Assembly (NCBI GenBank): GCA_028287235.1
Contig: JAQBQB010000001.1
Coordinates: 52,344-116,343, forward strand
Length of the DNA: 64,000 nucleotides
From: Gemmatimonadota bacterium
GTDB taxonomy: Bacteria > Gemmatimonadota > Gemmatimonadetes > Gemmatimonadales > Gemmatimonadaceae
Reading direction: 5' to 3'
The position numbers and the translations under genes are program-made. Shown here in pieces: positions 17,574-24,937 of this stretch (position 1 is the stretch's first letter; every line of letters begins with the position of its first letter). The notes under the pieces were generated by a model that was not told where the DNA came from, searched no databases, and saw only the letters and a list, made by a program, of their open reading frames with translations.

Positions 17574-19216
17574 CCGAAGACGCCATGCGCGGAGCGATGG
17601 ACGCAATCTGGGAGCGGTCGCGCGGCACCATCATGGCGCGCGTCGCGACGTTGGAGAGCGCAACGCTGGCGCTACGATACGCGTCCCTTCCGGACGACGT
17701 CCGGCGCGACGCCGAGCGCGAGACGCACAAGCTCGCGGGCGCGGCTGGCACGTTCGGGTTCTGGGATGCGTCGGCCCTCGCGCGCGAGGCCGAGGAAATT
17801 CTCCGCGGCGCCGGACCAATCGCGCCGGCCGACGTGGCGCGGCTGCGGCAGATCGCGATCGACCTCCGCGGCCAGCTCGAGGCCGCGCGCCCGAAGGCCG
17901 GCGCGGCGACGCAGACGTTGGCGCCGCCTTCCATCGAGGCGCTGCGCGCGGCGCACGCCCGGCTCCTCGTCGTCGGCGACGACGCGGCCTTCCACGAGCG
18001 CCTGGCGAGCGAAGCGCGGTCGCTCGGCATCAATGTGCTCGGCGCGTCGCGAGCGGCCGAGGCCCGCGAGCTGCTCGCGGAGCACGTCGATGCGGTGCTG
18101 CTCGATCTCACACTCGAGGGCACCGGCATTCCCTTCCTCGAGGAGGTCTACAACGCGCACCCGGCGCTTCCGGTGATCGTCGTCTCTGACGGCGAGCACT
18201 TTCTCGACCGCGTGGAAGCGGCACGCCTCGGCGGCCGCGGTTTCCTGCAGAAGCCGGTGCGCCCGTCGCAGGTGATCGACCTCCTGCGCGACTCGCTGTT
18301 CGTGGTGCGAAGCGAGAGCTCGACGATCGTCGCTGTCGACGACGACCCGGCCCTCCTCGCCGTGATCGAGGGACTGCTGTTGCCGCTTCGCGCACGCGTC
18401 ATCACCGTCACCGATCCCCTCCGCGTGTTGAGCGTGCTCGCCGAGAGCTCGCCGGATCTCGTGATCCTCGACGTCGACATGCCGTCGCTGAACGGGATCG
18501 AGCTGTGCCGAGTGTTGCGCAACGACCCGCGCTGGGCGGCGGTGCCGGTGATGTTTCTCTCGGCGCAGACGGAGCGGGCGGAAGTGACCAAGATGTTCGA
18601 GGCCGGTGCCGACGACTACGTCGCAAAGCCCGTGGTCGGCGCCGAGATCGTGTCCCGCGTGCGCAACCGGCTCGAGCGCACGCGTATGCTCCGGCTCGCG
18701 GCCGACGTGGACAGTCTCACCGGCGTGGGTACGCGGCGGCGCGGAATCGAGGTGCTCGAGCGCTTCATCCGGCTGGCGCAACGCCAGCTCCTGCCGATCT
18801 CCGTCGCCGTCATCGACCTCGATCACTTCAAGGACGTCAACGACCGCTTCGGCCATCTCACGGGCGACATGGTGTTACGACGCGTGGCGGCGGTGCTGTC
18901 GAACTGCTTCCGCGGTGAGGACGTCGTGGCACGATGGGGCGGTGAGGAATTTCTCATCGGCATGTACTCCATGCCTGGCGAGGCCGCGGCTCGGCGACTG
19001 ACGCTGGCGCTCGAGAAGCTGCGCGCCGAGAAGTTCGATACGGTCGATTCCGATCTGAGCGTGACGTTCAGCGCCGGGGTCGCCGAATTTCCGATGGACG
19101 GAACCGATTGGACGTCGCTCTATCGCGTGGCGGACGAAGCGCTCGGCCGCGCGAAGGCAGGCGGGAGGAACCGGGTGGTTGGCCCGGCGCCTCATTCGGC
19201 AGTCAGACGTGATTAG
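17570..19216 (+). CDS. Diguanylate cyclase with HPt and two receiver domains
   Basis: A 548-residue signalling protein. Residues ~5-105 form an HPt domain with phospho-His53 in HKLAGAAGTFGF. A first receiver (about 130-245, candidate acceptor Asp179) is degenerate at its acidic pocket; a second (about 250-368, Asp301 in LDVDMPS, KP at 353) looks intact. The C-terminal GGDEF domain (about 375-540) has an active GGEEF (457-461) and an RGED inhibitory I-site five residues before it, so it should make cyclic di-GMP and be feedback-inhibited. The ATG at 17570 gives an ATGA overlap with the regulator; a second ATG three codons earlier is possible. Confidence 0.92.
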   Translation: MTEDAMRGAMDAIWERSRGTIMARVATLESATLALRYASLPDDVRRDAERETHKLAGAAGTFGFWDASALAREAEEILRGAGPIAPADVARLRQIAIDLRGQLEAARPKAGAATQTLAPPSIEALRAAHARLLVVGDDAAFHERLASEARSLGINVLGASRAAEARELLAEHVDAVLLDLTLEGTGIPFLEEVYNAHPALPVIVVSDGEHFLDRVEAARLGGRGFLQKPVRPSQVIDLLRDSLFVVRSESSTIVAVDDDPALLAVIEGLLLPLRARVITVTDPLRVLSVLAESSPDLVILDVDMPSLNGIELCRVLRNDPRWAAVPVMFLSAQTERAEVTKMFEAGADDYVAKPVVGAEIVSRVRNRLERTRMLRLAADVDSLTGVGTRRRGIEVLERFIRLAQRQLLPISVAVIDLDHFKDVNDRFGHLTGDMVLRRVAAVLSNCFRGEDVVARWGGEEFLIGMYSMPGEAAARRLTLALEKLRAEKFDTVDSDLSVTFSAGVAEFPMDGTDWTSLYRVADEALGRAKAGGRNRVVGPAPHSAVRRD

Positions 19217-19267
19217 GGGGAGTCGTCATCACGCCGGCTTGAAACAAAGAAAAAGGCAAATGTAGAC

Positions 19268-19306
19268 GCAATTGAAAGCAATTGTTTTTCATTGCTCTCA
19301 ATTTGC
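19268..19306. terminator. AT-rich dyad between convergent genes, candidate bidirectional terminator
   Basis: Two arms, 19268-19284 and 19290-19306, are near-inverted repeats (one mismatch and one shifted base) around a TTTTT centre, in an AT-rich patch of an otherwise very GC-rich region. It lies between the ends of the GGDEF gene and mntR, where a bidirectional terminator would be expected. The central T-run is unusual for a simple terminator, so a regulator-binding site is an alternative. Confidence 0.4.
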
Positions 19307-19339
19307 AGTTCTATGATGTTTCCACTGTCCGACGACGGA

Positions 19340-20017
19340 TCAACGCACCGCGACGAGAATCTGCTTCGCCAGCCCTGGGCCGATGGTCTTGGTGACGCGT
19401 CCGATGCGCAGCGAGATCGGCCCTTCGAACGGCGCGCGCGACAACACCTCGATCTGCCGCCCCGGCGTGATCCCGAGCTCAGCGAGATAGCGAAGCTGCT
19501 CGGCGTCGCGATCGCCGACGCGCTGCACGCGCACCCGCACCCCAACTTCGACCGCCGCGAGCGGCAGCAGCTCGGGCTCGTCGAGCGTTCCTTCGCGCGT
19601 CGGGATCGGCGCGCCGTGCGGGTCGGTGGTCGGCTCGCCGATGGCCGCGGCCATCCGATCGATCAGCTCGTCGGACGCCGCGTGCTCGAGCCGCTCGGCT
19701 TCGTCGTGCACGAGGTCCCACGGGTAGCCGAGCGCGCGCGTGAGATACGCCTCGATGACGCGATGGCGGCGGATGGTGCGCAGCGCGGCACGGCGTCCCG
19801 CCTTGGTGAGATGCACGCCGCGATAGCGCTCGTGCGTGATGAGCCCGTGCTCGGCGAGCCGGCGTACCATGCCGCTCACCGACGCCGGCGCCACTCCGAG
19901 CTCGGCGGCGATCTCGTTCGTGCCGGCGACACCGTCGCCCGCCTCGAGCTCGAAGATCACCTTGAGATAATCTTCAACGGGCGCGGTGAGCGTGGGCAGC
20001 GCGCGAATGGAGGTCAC
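19340..20017 (-). CDS. mntR: DtxR/MntR-family metal-dependent transcriptional regulator
   Basis: A 225-residue repressor with the standard DtxR plan: an N-terminal winged helix (about 8-70; EDYLKVIFEL is the family signature), a dimerisation/metal domain (about 72-145) with the expected His and Glu ligands in HDEAERLEHAASDELIDRM, and a C-terminal FeoA/SH3-like domain (about 150-225). It binds Mn(II) or Fe(II) and represses uptake. It is the last gene of the mntH - uspA - mntR operon, so it probably regulates its own operon. The GTG start at 20017 makes a GTGA overlap with uspA. Mn rather than Fe specificity is inferred from mntH. Confidence 0.9.
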   Translation of the reverse strand: MTSIRALPTLTAPVEDYLKVIFELEAGDGVAGTNEIAAELGVAPASVSGMVRRLAEHGLITHERYRGVHLTKAGRRAALRTIRRHRVIEAYLTRALGYPWDLVHDEAERLEHAASDELIDRMAAAIGEPTTDPHGAPIPTREGTLDEPELLPLAAVEVGVRVRVQRVGDRDAEQLRYLAELGITPGRQIEVLSRAPFEGPISLRIGRVTKTIGPGLAKQILVAVR

Positions 20018-20469
20018 GAGGCCGGACCTTCGCGCTGCACGGCCCGGCGCTCGCCGCGCACGAGCAGCACCGGGATGCGCGAGAGATGGCGTACTTCGTT
20101 CGCGACGCTGCCGTAGAGCATGTCCTTGATGAAGCGATGTCCGTGCGTCGACATCGCGATGAGATCGCAATTCTCGCGCGCCGCGGCGGCGGTGATCTCC
20201 TTCGACGGATCGCCGCCGGCGAGCAGGCACTCGGCCTCGAGCCCCGACGTCTCCAGCGACTCGCACGTCTCCTCGAGATACTCGCGGTCGATGCGCATCT
20301 CCTCCGACTCGCGGAGGTTGAGCTGGTGGACGTTGCGCGCCGCCCAGCCGTCGGCGACATGCATGAGCACGACGGAGGCGCCGCAGAACTTCGCGAGCGC
20401 GCGCACGTGTTCCACGATCGCCACGTCGTACGGAGAGTGCTCGAGAGGAACGAGGATGCGCTTGTACAT
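20014..20469 (-). CDS. Universal stress protein (UspA family)
   Basis: A 151-residue UspA-fold protein. It begins with YKRILVPLEHS and ends with the ATP-binding pattern STHGHRFIKDMLYGSVANEV and PVLLVRG, close to the classical G-x2-G-x9-G(S/T) nucleotide loop. It lies between mntH and mntR: its ATG shares a base with the mntH stop (TGATG), and its stop overlaps the mntR GTG. A link between stress response and manganese supply is plausible because Mn protects against oxidative damage, but the partner is unknown. The 13-residue upstream extension overlaps mntH and was rejected. Confidence 0.9.
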   Translation of the reverse strand: MYKRILVPLEHSPYDVAIVEHVRALAKFCGASVVLMHVADGWAARNVHQLNLRESEEMRIDREYLEETCESLETSGLEAECLLAGGDPSKEITAAAARENCDLIAMSTHGHRFIKDMLYGSVANEVRHLSRIPVLLVRGERRAVQREGPAS

Positions 20470-21839
20470 CAGCTCGTCCAAGTGCGAAAAGTCGACACGA
20501 GCAGCCACGCGTTGAGCACGGCGATGGTCAGCGCGACGAGCCAGGAGAGCAGTTTGAGCCAGAGCGGATTCGCGAACGCGCCCATCTTTCCGCGATCGGA
20601 GGTGAACGCCACGAGCGGAAAGACCGCGAAGGACAGCTGCAAACTCAGAATGACCTGACTCAGGATGAGCAGTTTCGCCGTACCGCGTTCGCCGTAAAAG
20701 ATGGCGACGATCGCCGCCGGCACAATGGCGATCAGCCGAGTGATCAACCGGCGGAGCCAGGGGCGGATGCGGATGTTGAGAAACCCCTCCATGACGATCT
20801 GGCCGGCGAGGGTCCCCGTGAGCGTGGAATTCTGCCCCGACGCCAGCAGGGCGAGGGCGAACGCCGTGCTGGCGCCGGCGCCGAGCAACGGCGTCAGTAG
20901 CTTGTGGGCATCCTGGATCTCGGCGACCTCGGCGTGTCCCGAGGTATGGAAAGTGGCCGCGGCAATGATGAGGATGGCGGCGTTGATGAAGAACGCCATG
21001 CTGAGCGCGATCGTGGAATCGACGAAGGCGAACTTCACCGCCTCGCGCTTCCCCGCCGCGGTCTCCTCGTACCGTCTCGTCTGCACGATCGACGAATGCA
21101 GGTAGAGGTTGTGCGGCATCACCGTCGCTCCGAGGATGCCGATCGCGACGTAGAGCATCTCGTGGTCGCTGATGATCTGTGTCGTGGGGACGAGCCCCTT
21201 GGCGACCGCGGCGAAATTCGGGTGCGAGAGGATGATCTCGAAGAGGAAGCAGAGCCCGACCGTGGCGATCAACGTGATGACGAGCGCCTCGAGGACGCGC
21301 ACGCCGCGATTCTGCAACGTGAGAATGAGCAGCACGTCAAAGCCGGTGATCAGCACGCCGATGGCGATCGGAATGTGGAAGAGCAGATTCAGCGCGATCG
21401 CCGACCCGATCACCTCGGCGAGATCGCACGCCGCGATGGCGATCTCGCACAACAGCCAGAGCGCCACCGACGCCGCCGGCGAGTAGTGATCGCGGCACGC
21501 TTGCGCGAGATCGCGCCCCGTGACGATACCGAGCTTGGAGGCGAGCCCTTGGAGCAGCACCGCCATGAGATTGGACAGCAGGACGACGCTGAGCAGCGTG
21601 TAGCCGAAGCGCGACCCGCCCGCGAGATCGGTGGCCCAGTTCCCCGGATCCATGTAGCCCACGGCCACCAGGTACCCCGGTCCGGCGAAGGCGAGCAGCT
21701 TCCGAAAGAAGCCCCCGGTTCCGACCGGGACAGTCCGGTAGACGTCCTGCAGGCTCGGAGCGACCCGCGAGCGCCGCCAGCCGTGTTCGCCGGTGTGCTC
21801 GGACGGTTCGCCAGGGGGAACGAGGTTGGTGCTGGCCAC
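20469..21839 (-). CDS. mntH: Nramp divalent metal transporter MntH
   Basis: A 456-residue Nramp transporter with about eleven helices. It has both metal-site signatures: DPGN in helix 1 (residues 64-67, within [15 protein letters not shown]) and MPH in helix 6 (241-243, within [13 protein letters not shown]). The methionine and asparagine are those that favour Mn(II) and Fe(II) over Ca and Mg. It would import manganese with protons. It heads an operon with uspA and mntR and has a candidate MntR operator 24 bp before its ATG. Confidence 0.95.
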   Translation of the reverse strand: MASTNLVPPGEPSEHTGEHGWRRSRVAPSLQDVYRTVPVGTGGFFRKLLAFAGPGYLVAVGYMDPGNWATDLAGGSRFGYTLLSVVLLSNLMAVLLQGLASKLGIVTGRDLAQACRDHYSPAASVALWLLCEIAIAACDLAEVIGSAIALNLLFHIPIAIGVLITGFDVLLILTLQNRGVRVLEALVITLIATVGLCFLFEIILSHPNFAAVAKGLVPTTQIISDHEMLYVAIGILGATVMPHNLYLHSSIVQTRRYEETAAGKREAVKFAFVDSTIALSMAFFINAAILIIAAATFHTSGHAEVAEIQDAHKLLTPLLGAGASTAFALALLASGQNSTLTGTLAGQIVMEGFLNIRIRPWLRRLITRLIAIVPAAIVAIFYGERGTAKLLILSQVILSLQLSFAVFPLVAFTSDRGKMGAFANPLWLKLLSWLVALTIAVLNAWLLVSTFRTWTS

Positions 21840-21862
21840 TAGTTAGGCGATAAGGAAGACAG

Positions 21863-21880
21863 AGTTAGTCTTGCCTAACT
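21863..21880. promoter_or_regulatory. Candidate MntR operator upstream of mntH
   Basis: The 18-bp sequence AGTTAGTCTTGCCTAACT is an imperfect palindrome (7 of 8 arm positions pair) and resembles DtxR/MntR boxes, which carry TTAGGC half-sites. A further identical half-site AGTTAGGC lies at 21841-21848, next to the start codon. The position in the mntH promoter region and the regulator gene at the operon end support an autoregulatory role. Confidence 0.6.
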
Positions 21881-21953
21881 TATTCCCACCTATTTCGAAT
21901 GGCAAGACGCAGCGCGAAGCTGAGCGCTTGCGAGCGTCCGGCGCCGGGCTGCT

Positions 21954-22952
21954 TTATAACTTTCGAATCCACCTATCTATCCCCTCAGCCACCCTTGCAT
22001 CCGTCGCCCCCGGATACCCGAACTCCTCCTGCCCCGTCAGTCCCGCCGGCACCACCTTGAACATGTGCGTCACGCCGGGAACGAACAGATATTCCGTGCG
22101 ACTGTCGCCACGCTCGCGACCCAACAGCGTCTCGACGAGCGCCTCGCCGTGGTGGGCCGGCACCGACGTGTCGTTACCGCCCTGCACCACCAGCACCGGT
22201 TGGGTGAGTCTCGCCGCCAACGCGCGCGGATCGGTCGCGTCGGAATCGCGCATGTAGCGCCGTGCTTCCTCCGGCATCGACGCCAATGCCGCGGCGCCCA
22301 TCCCTCCACCTTGCGCGAGCTCCGCGGGAATCGGCTCGTCGCGACGGAGATACCCGATCACGTCGTCGAGCTTCCGCTTGGCATCGTCGAGCTGCTCCGG
22401 TGGCGTACTGAGGTGCGCCTGCTCGCGCATGATCTGGAGAATCCCCACCGACGGACCGGCAAGCAGCACGACGCCATCGAGCCCGGCGCCGAGGGCGGAC
22501 GTCGCGACGCCACTCACCACGACCGCGCCTTCGCTGTGTCCCGCGCCGATCGTCCGCGCGACCTGCACTCCGCGCGACGCCAGCTCGCGCCGCATCGCCT
22601 CGAGCGCGGCGGCGGCAATGAGCCGGCGTCCATCCCACGTCTTCACCATCGCCGAGCGCTCGGCGTCGACAGGAACGCTGCCGGTGCCCGGTCCAAGCTT
22701 GGCGAAGCGGTACACGGCGTGTCCGCGCGCCGAGAGCTGCTGCGCCAGATGCGCATAGACGTGCGGGAAGGAATTCCACGCCGGGTAGTCGCCGTTCACG
22801 TCGCTGAACAGCGAGCCGGGGACGAGGAGGACTGCACTCGCGAGCGGCATGGCTGTGTCGTGCGGCGCAGGGAGTGAGAGCGCCGCGGGGATCTCCCACC
22901 CCGCCGCGGCGAGGGTGCATGCGTGTTCGACGAAGGATGCAGTATCTGTCAT
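21954..22952 (-). CDS. Alpha/beta hydrolase
   Basis: A 332-residue alpha/beta-hydrolase-fold protein without signal peptide. The nucleophile elbow is GHSEG near residue 138. A candidate catalytic Asp lies in GGNDTSVPAHH near 262, and the C-terminal His near 297 in GVTHMF. An oxyanion-type HG is not clear. The size and GHSEG elbow fit the dienelactone-hydrolase/BAAT-like group acting on esters; substrate unknown. It is followed by nothing in the same direction for 114 bp before mntH and preceded by the MarR gene 33 bp upstream, so co-transcription with MarR is possible. Confidence 0.82.
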   Translation of the reverse strand: MTDTASFVEHACTLAAAGWEIPAALSLPAPHDTAMPLASAVLLVPGSLFSDVNGDYPAWNSFPHVYAHLAQQLSARGHAVYRFAKLGPGTGSVPVDAERSAMVKTWDGRRLIAAAALEAMRRELASRGVQVARTIGAGHSEGAVVVSGVATSALGAGLDGVVLLAGPSVGILQIMREQAHLSTPPEQLDDAKRKLDDVIGYLRRDEPIPAELAQGGGMGAAALASMPEEARRYMRDSDATDPRALAARLTQPVLVVQGGNDTSVPAHHGEALVETLLGRERGDSRTEYLFVPGVTHMFKVVPAGLTGQEEFGYPGATDARVAEGIDRWIRKL

Positions 22953-22985
22953 GCCGGCATTCTACGCCCTCACCCTACGTGAGGA

Positions 22986-23456
22986 TCAAGTCCCGCGCGC
23001 CACCGCCTCGAGCACGGCGATGGCGCGCGCGAGCTTGGCCCGTTCGGATGCCGGCAGCGCGGCGAGGGTGGCCGCGAGGGTGGCGACGCGCCGTTGGCGC
23101 CCGTCGTGGAGCAGCCGCGTGCCGCGCGCCGTCGCTTTGACGCGCACGACACGCCGGTCGTCGGGATCGACCTCGCGCTCGACCAACCCGGCCTGCTCCA
23201 TGGCGACGACGAGCCTGGTGATCGTGGGCGGACGGACCTGCTCCGCCGCGGCGAGCCGACCGAGGGTGATCGGCCCGCCGCCGAACACGATGACGGAGAG
23301 CGCCGAGAGCTGCGGCGCGGGGAGGCCCGAGGCGTCGTCCTCGCGGCGCAGCCGCCGCAGCAGGTGAATGGCCGCCGAGTGCAGGCGGTCGGCGAGCCGG
23401 GTGGCGGCGGGTGGCGGCGCCGGCGAGCGTTTCCCTCTTGCGGATTTGGCGGACAT
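22986..23456 (-). CDS. MarR-family transcriptional regulator
   Basis: A 156-residue regulator with a winged helix at about residues 45-115. The recognition region reads VRPPTITRLVVAMEQAGLVER followed by the wing DPDDRRVVRVKAT, both typical of MarR proteins. The Pro/Ala-rich N-terminal 20 residues are likely disordered. It is divergent from the VOC gene across 36 bp that carry a palindromic element, consistent with local autoregulation and control of the VOC gene and the hydrolase. Ligand unknown. Confidence 0.88.
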   Translation of the reverse strand: MSAKSARGKRSPAPPPAATRLADRLHSAAIHLLRRLRREDDASGLPAPQLSALSVIVFGGGPITLGRLAAAEQVRPPTITRLVVAMEQAGLVEREVDPDDRRVVRVKATARGTRLLHDGRQRRVATLAATLAALPASERAKLARAIAVLEAVARGT

Positions 23457-23473
23457 GGGAAAGAATGTAATAC

Positions 23474-23491
23474 TTAGCTACCCTAACTAAC
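23474..23491. promoter_or_regulatory. Candidate MarR operator in the divergent promoter
   Basis: The spacer between the divergent MarR and VOC genes contains TTAG-CTACC-CTAA with a following repeat CTAAC, i.e. a short inverted repeat with TTAG/CTAA arms. MarR proteins usually bind 16-20 bp palindromes overlapping divergent promoters. The arms resemble the CTAAC half-site of the mntH operator, so MntR binding is a second possibility. Confidence 0.4.
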
Positions 23492-23492
23492 T

Positions 23493-23870
23493 ATGCCGAC
23501 TCTCTCCCAGTCCCGCATCGGGCAGATCGCCGTCGTCTGCCGCGACGTTGCCCGCGCCACCGCGTTCTACCGCGACACCCTCGGCCTCCGCTTCCTGTTC
23601 GCCGCCGGGCCGGCGCTCTCCTTCTTCGACTGCGGCGGCGTGCGGCTCATGCTCACCGGCCCCGACGGCGCGGGCGACAAGCAGCTCAGCTCTCTCCTCT
23701 ATTACTTTGTGCAGGACATCGAGGGCACGAAGGCGGCGCTCGCCGACAAAGGCGTCGTCTTTCGTTCCGAGCCGCACATGATCGCCCAGATGCCCGACCA
23801 CCAGCTCTGGCTGTGCGACTTCGAGGACAGCGAAGGCAACGTGCTGGCGCTCATGGAAGAGAAGCGCTGA
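23493..23870 (+). CDS. VOC/glyoxalase-fold protein
   Basis: A 125-residue single vicinal-oxygen-chelate domain made of two beta-alpha-beta-beta-beta modules. Characteristic strings are IGQIAVVCRDVARATAFYRDTLGLRF at the start (His of many VOC metal sites is replaced by Gln/Ala here) and LCDFEDSEGNVLALME at the end, whose Glu is the usual last ligand. With the first ligand missing, it may bind a substrate without a classical 2-His-1-Glu metal site. Substrate unknown; likely regulated by the divergent MarR protein. Confidence 0.85.
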   Translation: MPTLSQSRIGQIAVVCRDVARATAFYRDTLGLRFLFAAGPALSFFDCGGVRLMLTGPDGAGDKQLSSLLYYFVQDIEGTKAALADKGVVFRSEPHMIAQMPDHQLWLCDFEDSEGNVLALMEEKR

Positions 23871-23905
23871 CCGATAACCCAACCGACCGCGGAGCGGGCG
23901 ACGAG

Positions 23906-24799
23906 ATGAACGACTCCGTTCGGAGGAGCATCCGCGCGACACAAATCGGCATGGTGATCAACGCCGCGTTGGCGGCGATCAAGCTGATCGCCGGCATCGT
24001 CGGCAGCTCGTACGCGCTCGTGGCGGACGCGATCGAATCGGGCGCCGACGTGTTCGCGTCGCTCATCGTGTGGGGCGGGCTCGCGCTCGCGTCGCAACCG
24101 GCGGACGACGATCATCCGTACGGCCACGGCAAGGCCGAGGCGCTCGCCGCCGCCGTCGTGTCGATCATGTTGCTCGCCGCCGCGGCGGGCATCGCGATTC
24201 AGGCCGTGCGAGAGATTCGCACACCGCATTTGAATCCCGCGCCGTGGACGCTGGTGGTGCTCGTGGCGGTGATGGCGATCAAATGGACGCTCGCGCGGCG
24301 GGTGCACGCGGTGGCCGCGGAGACGAGCAGCACCGCCGTGAAAGCGGATGCGGCCCATCACCTCAGCGACGCGATCACCTCGGCCGCGGCGTTCATCGGC
24401 ATCTCGATCGCGCTATTGGGCAGCCGGTTCAAAGGCGGCCCGGGGTGGGAATCGGCCGACGATTGGGCCGCGCTCGTGGCGTCGGCCGTGATCGCGTTCA
24501 ACGGCGTGTCCATGTTGCGCGCGGCCGTGCACGACTTGATGGACCGCATGCCTGGCGCGGACGTCGTGGAGCCGGTGCGTCGCGCGGCGGAACAGGTTCC
24601 CGGCGTGCTGGCCATCGAGAAGCTGCACGTCAGAAAGGTGGGCATGGGCTACCAGGTCACGGTGCACGTGCAGACCGCGCCGACGACGCCGCTCGACGAG
24701 GCGCACGCGTTGGGCGGGCGCGTGAAGCACGCCGTGTGCAGCCAAGTGCCGAACGTGAGCTACGTGCTCGTGCACATGGAGCCGTACGACGGGGCGTAG
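23906..24799 (+). CDS. Cation diffusion facilitator (CDF) metal exporter
   Basis: A 297-residue CDF transporter with six helices (about 12-205) and a cytoplasmic C-terminal domain (about 215-297). The helix 2 metal site is in ADAIESGADVFAS, the loop HPYGHGKAE is diagnostic, and the helix 5 site is AHHLSDAITS with the paired His and Asp. It would export Zn, Fe or Mn in exchange for protons. It starts 35 bp after the VOC gene and precedes a second Nramp-like gene, so this stretch concerns divalent metals. A longer in-frame start overlapping the VOC gene was rejected in favour of ATG 23906. Confidence 0.92.
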   Translation: MNDSVRRSIRATQIGMVINAALAAIKLIAGIVGSSYALVADAIESGADVFASLIVWGGLALASQPADDDHPYGHGKAEALAAAVVSIMLLAAAAGIAIQAVREIRTPHLNPAPWTLVVLVAVMAIKWTLARRVHAVAAETSSTAVKADAAHHLSDAITSAAAFIGISIALLGSRFKGGPGWESADDWAALVASAVIAFNGVSMLRAAVHDLMDRMPGADVVEPVRRAAEQVPGVLAIEKLHVRKVGMGYQVTVHVQTAPTTPLDEAHALGGRVKHAVCSQVPNVSYVLVHMEPYDGA

Positions 24800-24879
24800 T
24801 TGTTGGCTTCCGCCAGCGGGACATCACTGCGACAACGCGCCGAAATCCCCTTTTGTCCGTGCGGGCAGTTGGCCTTCGC

Positions 24880-24905
24880 ACAATGATTCTCGTGCGAGTC
24901 ATTGT
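24880..24905. promoter_or_regulatory. Nested inverted repeat in the leader of the second Nramp-like gene
   Basis: Perfect 7-bp arms ACAATGA and TCATTGT flank a 12-bp centre that itself contains CTCG-TG-CGAG. As DNA it could be a repressor operator; as RNA it would form a hairpin ending 32 bases before the ATG at 24938. The 138-bp spacer from the CDF gene is otherwise without recognisable features. Confidence 0.45.
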
Positions 24906-24937
24906 CGTTTACTCCGTGGTCACCCATCGTGTGACGG

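Noticed and set aside
24800..24937. Manganese or magnesium riboswitch in the Nramp-like leader
   Set aside because: No conserved yybP-ykoY or M-box core could be recognised by eye; only the dyad was reported.
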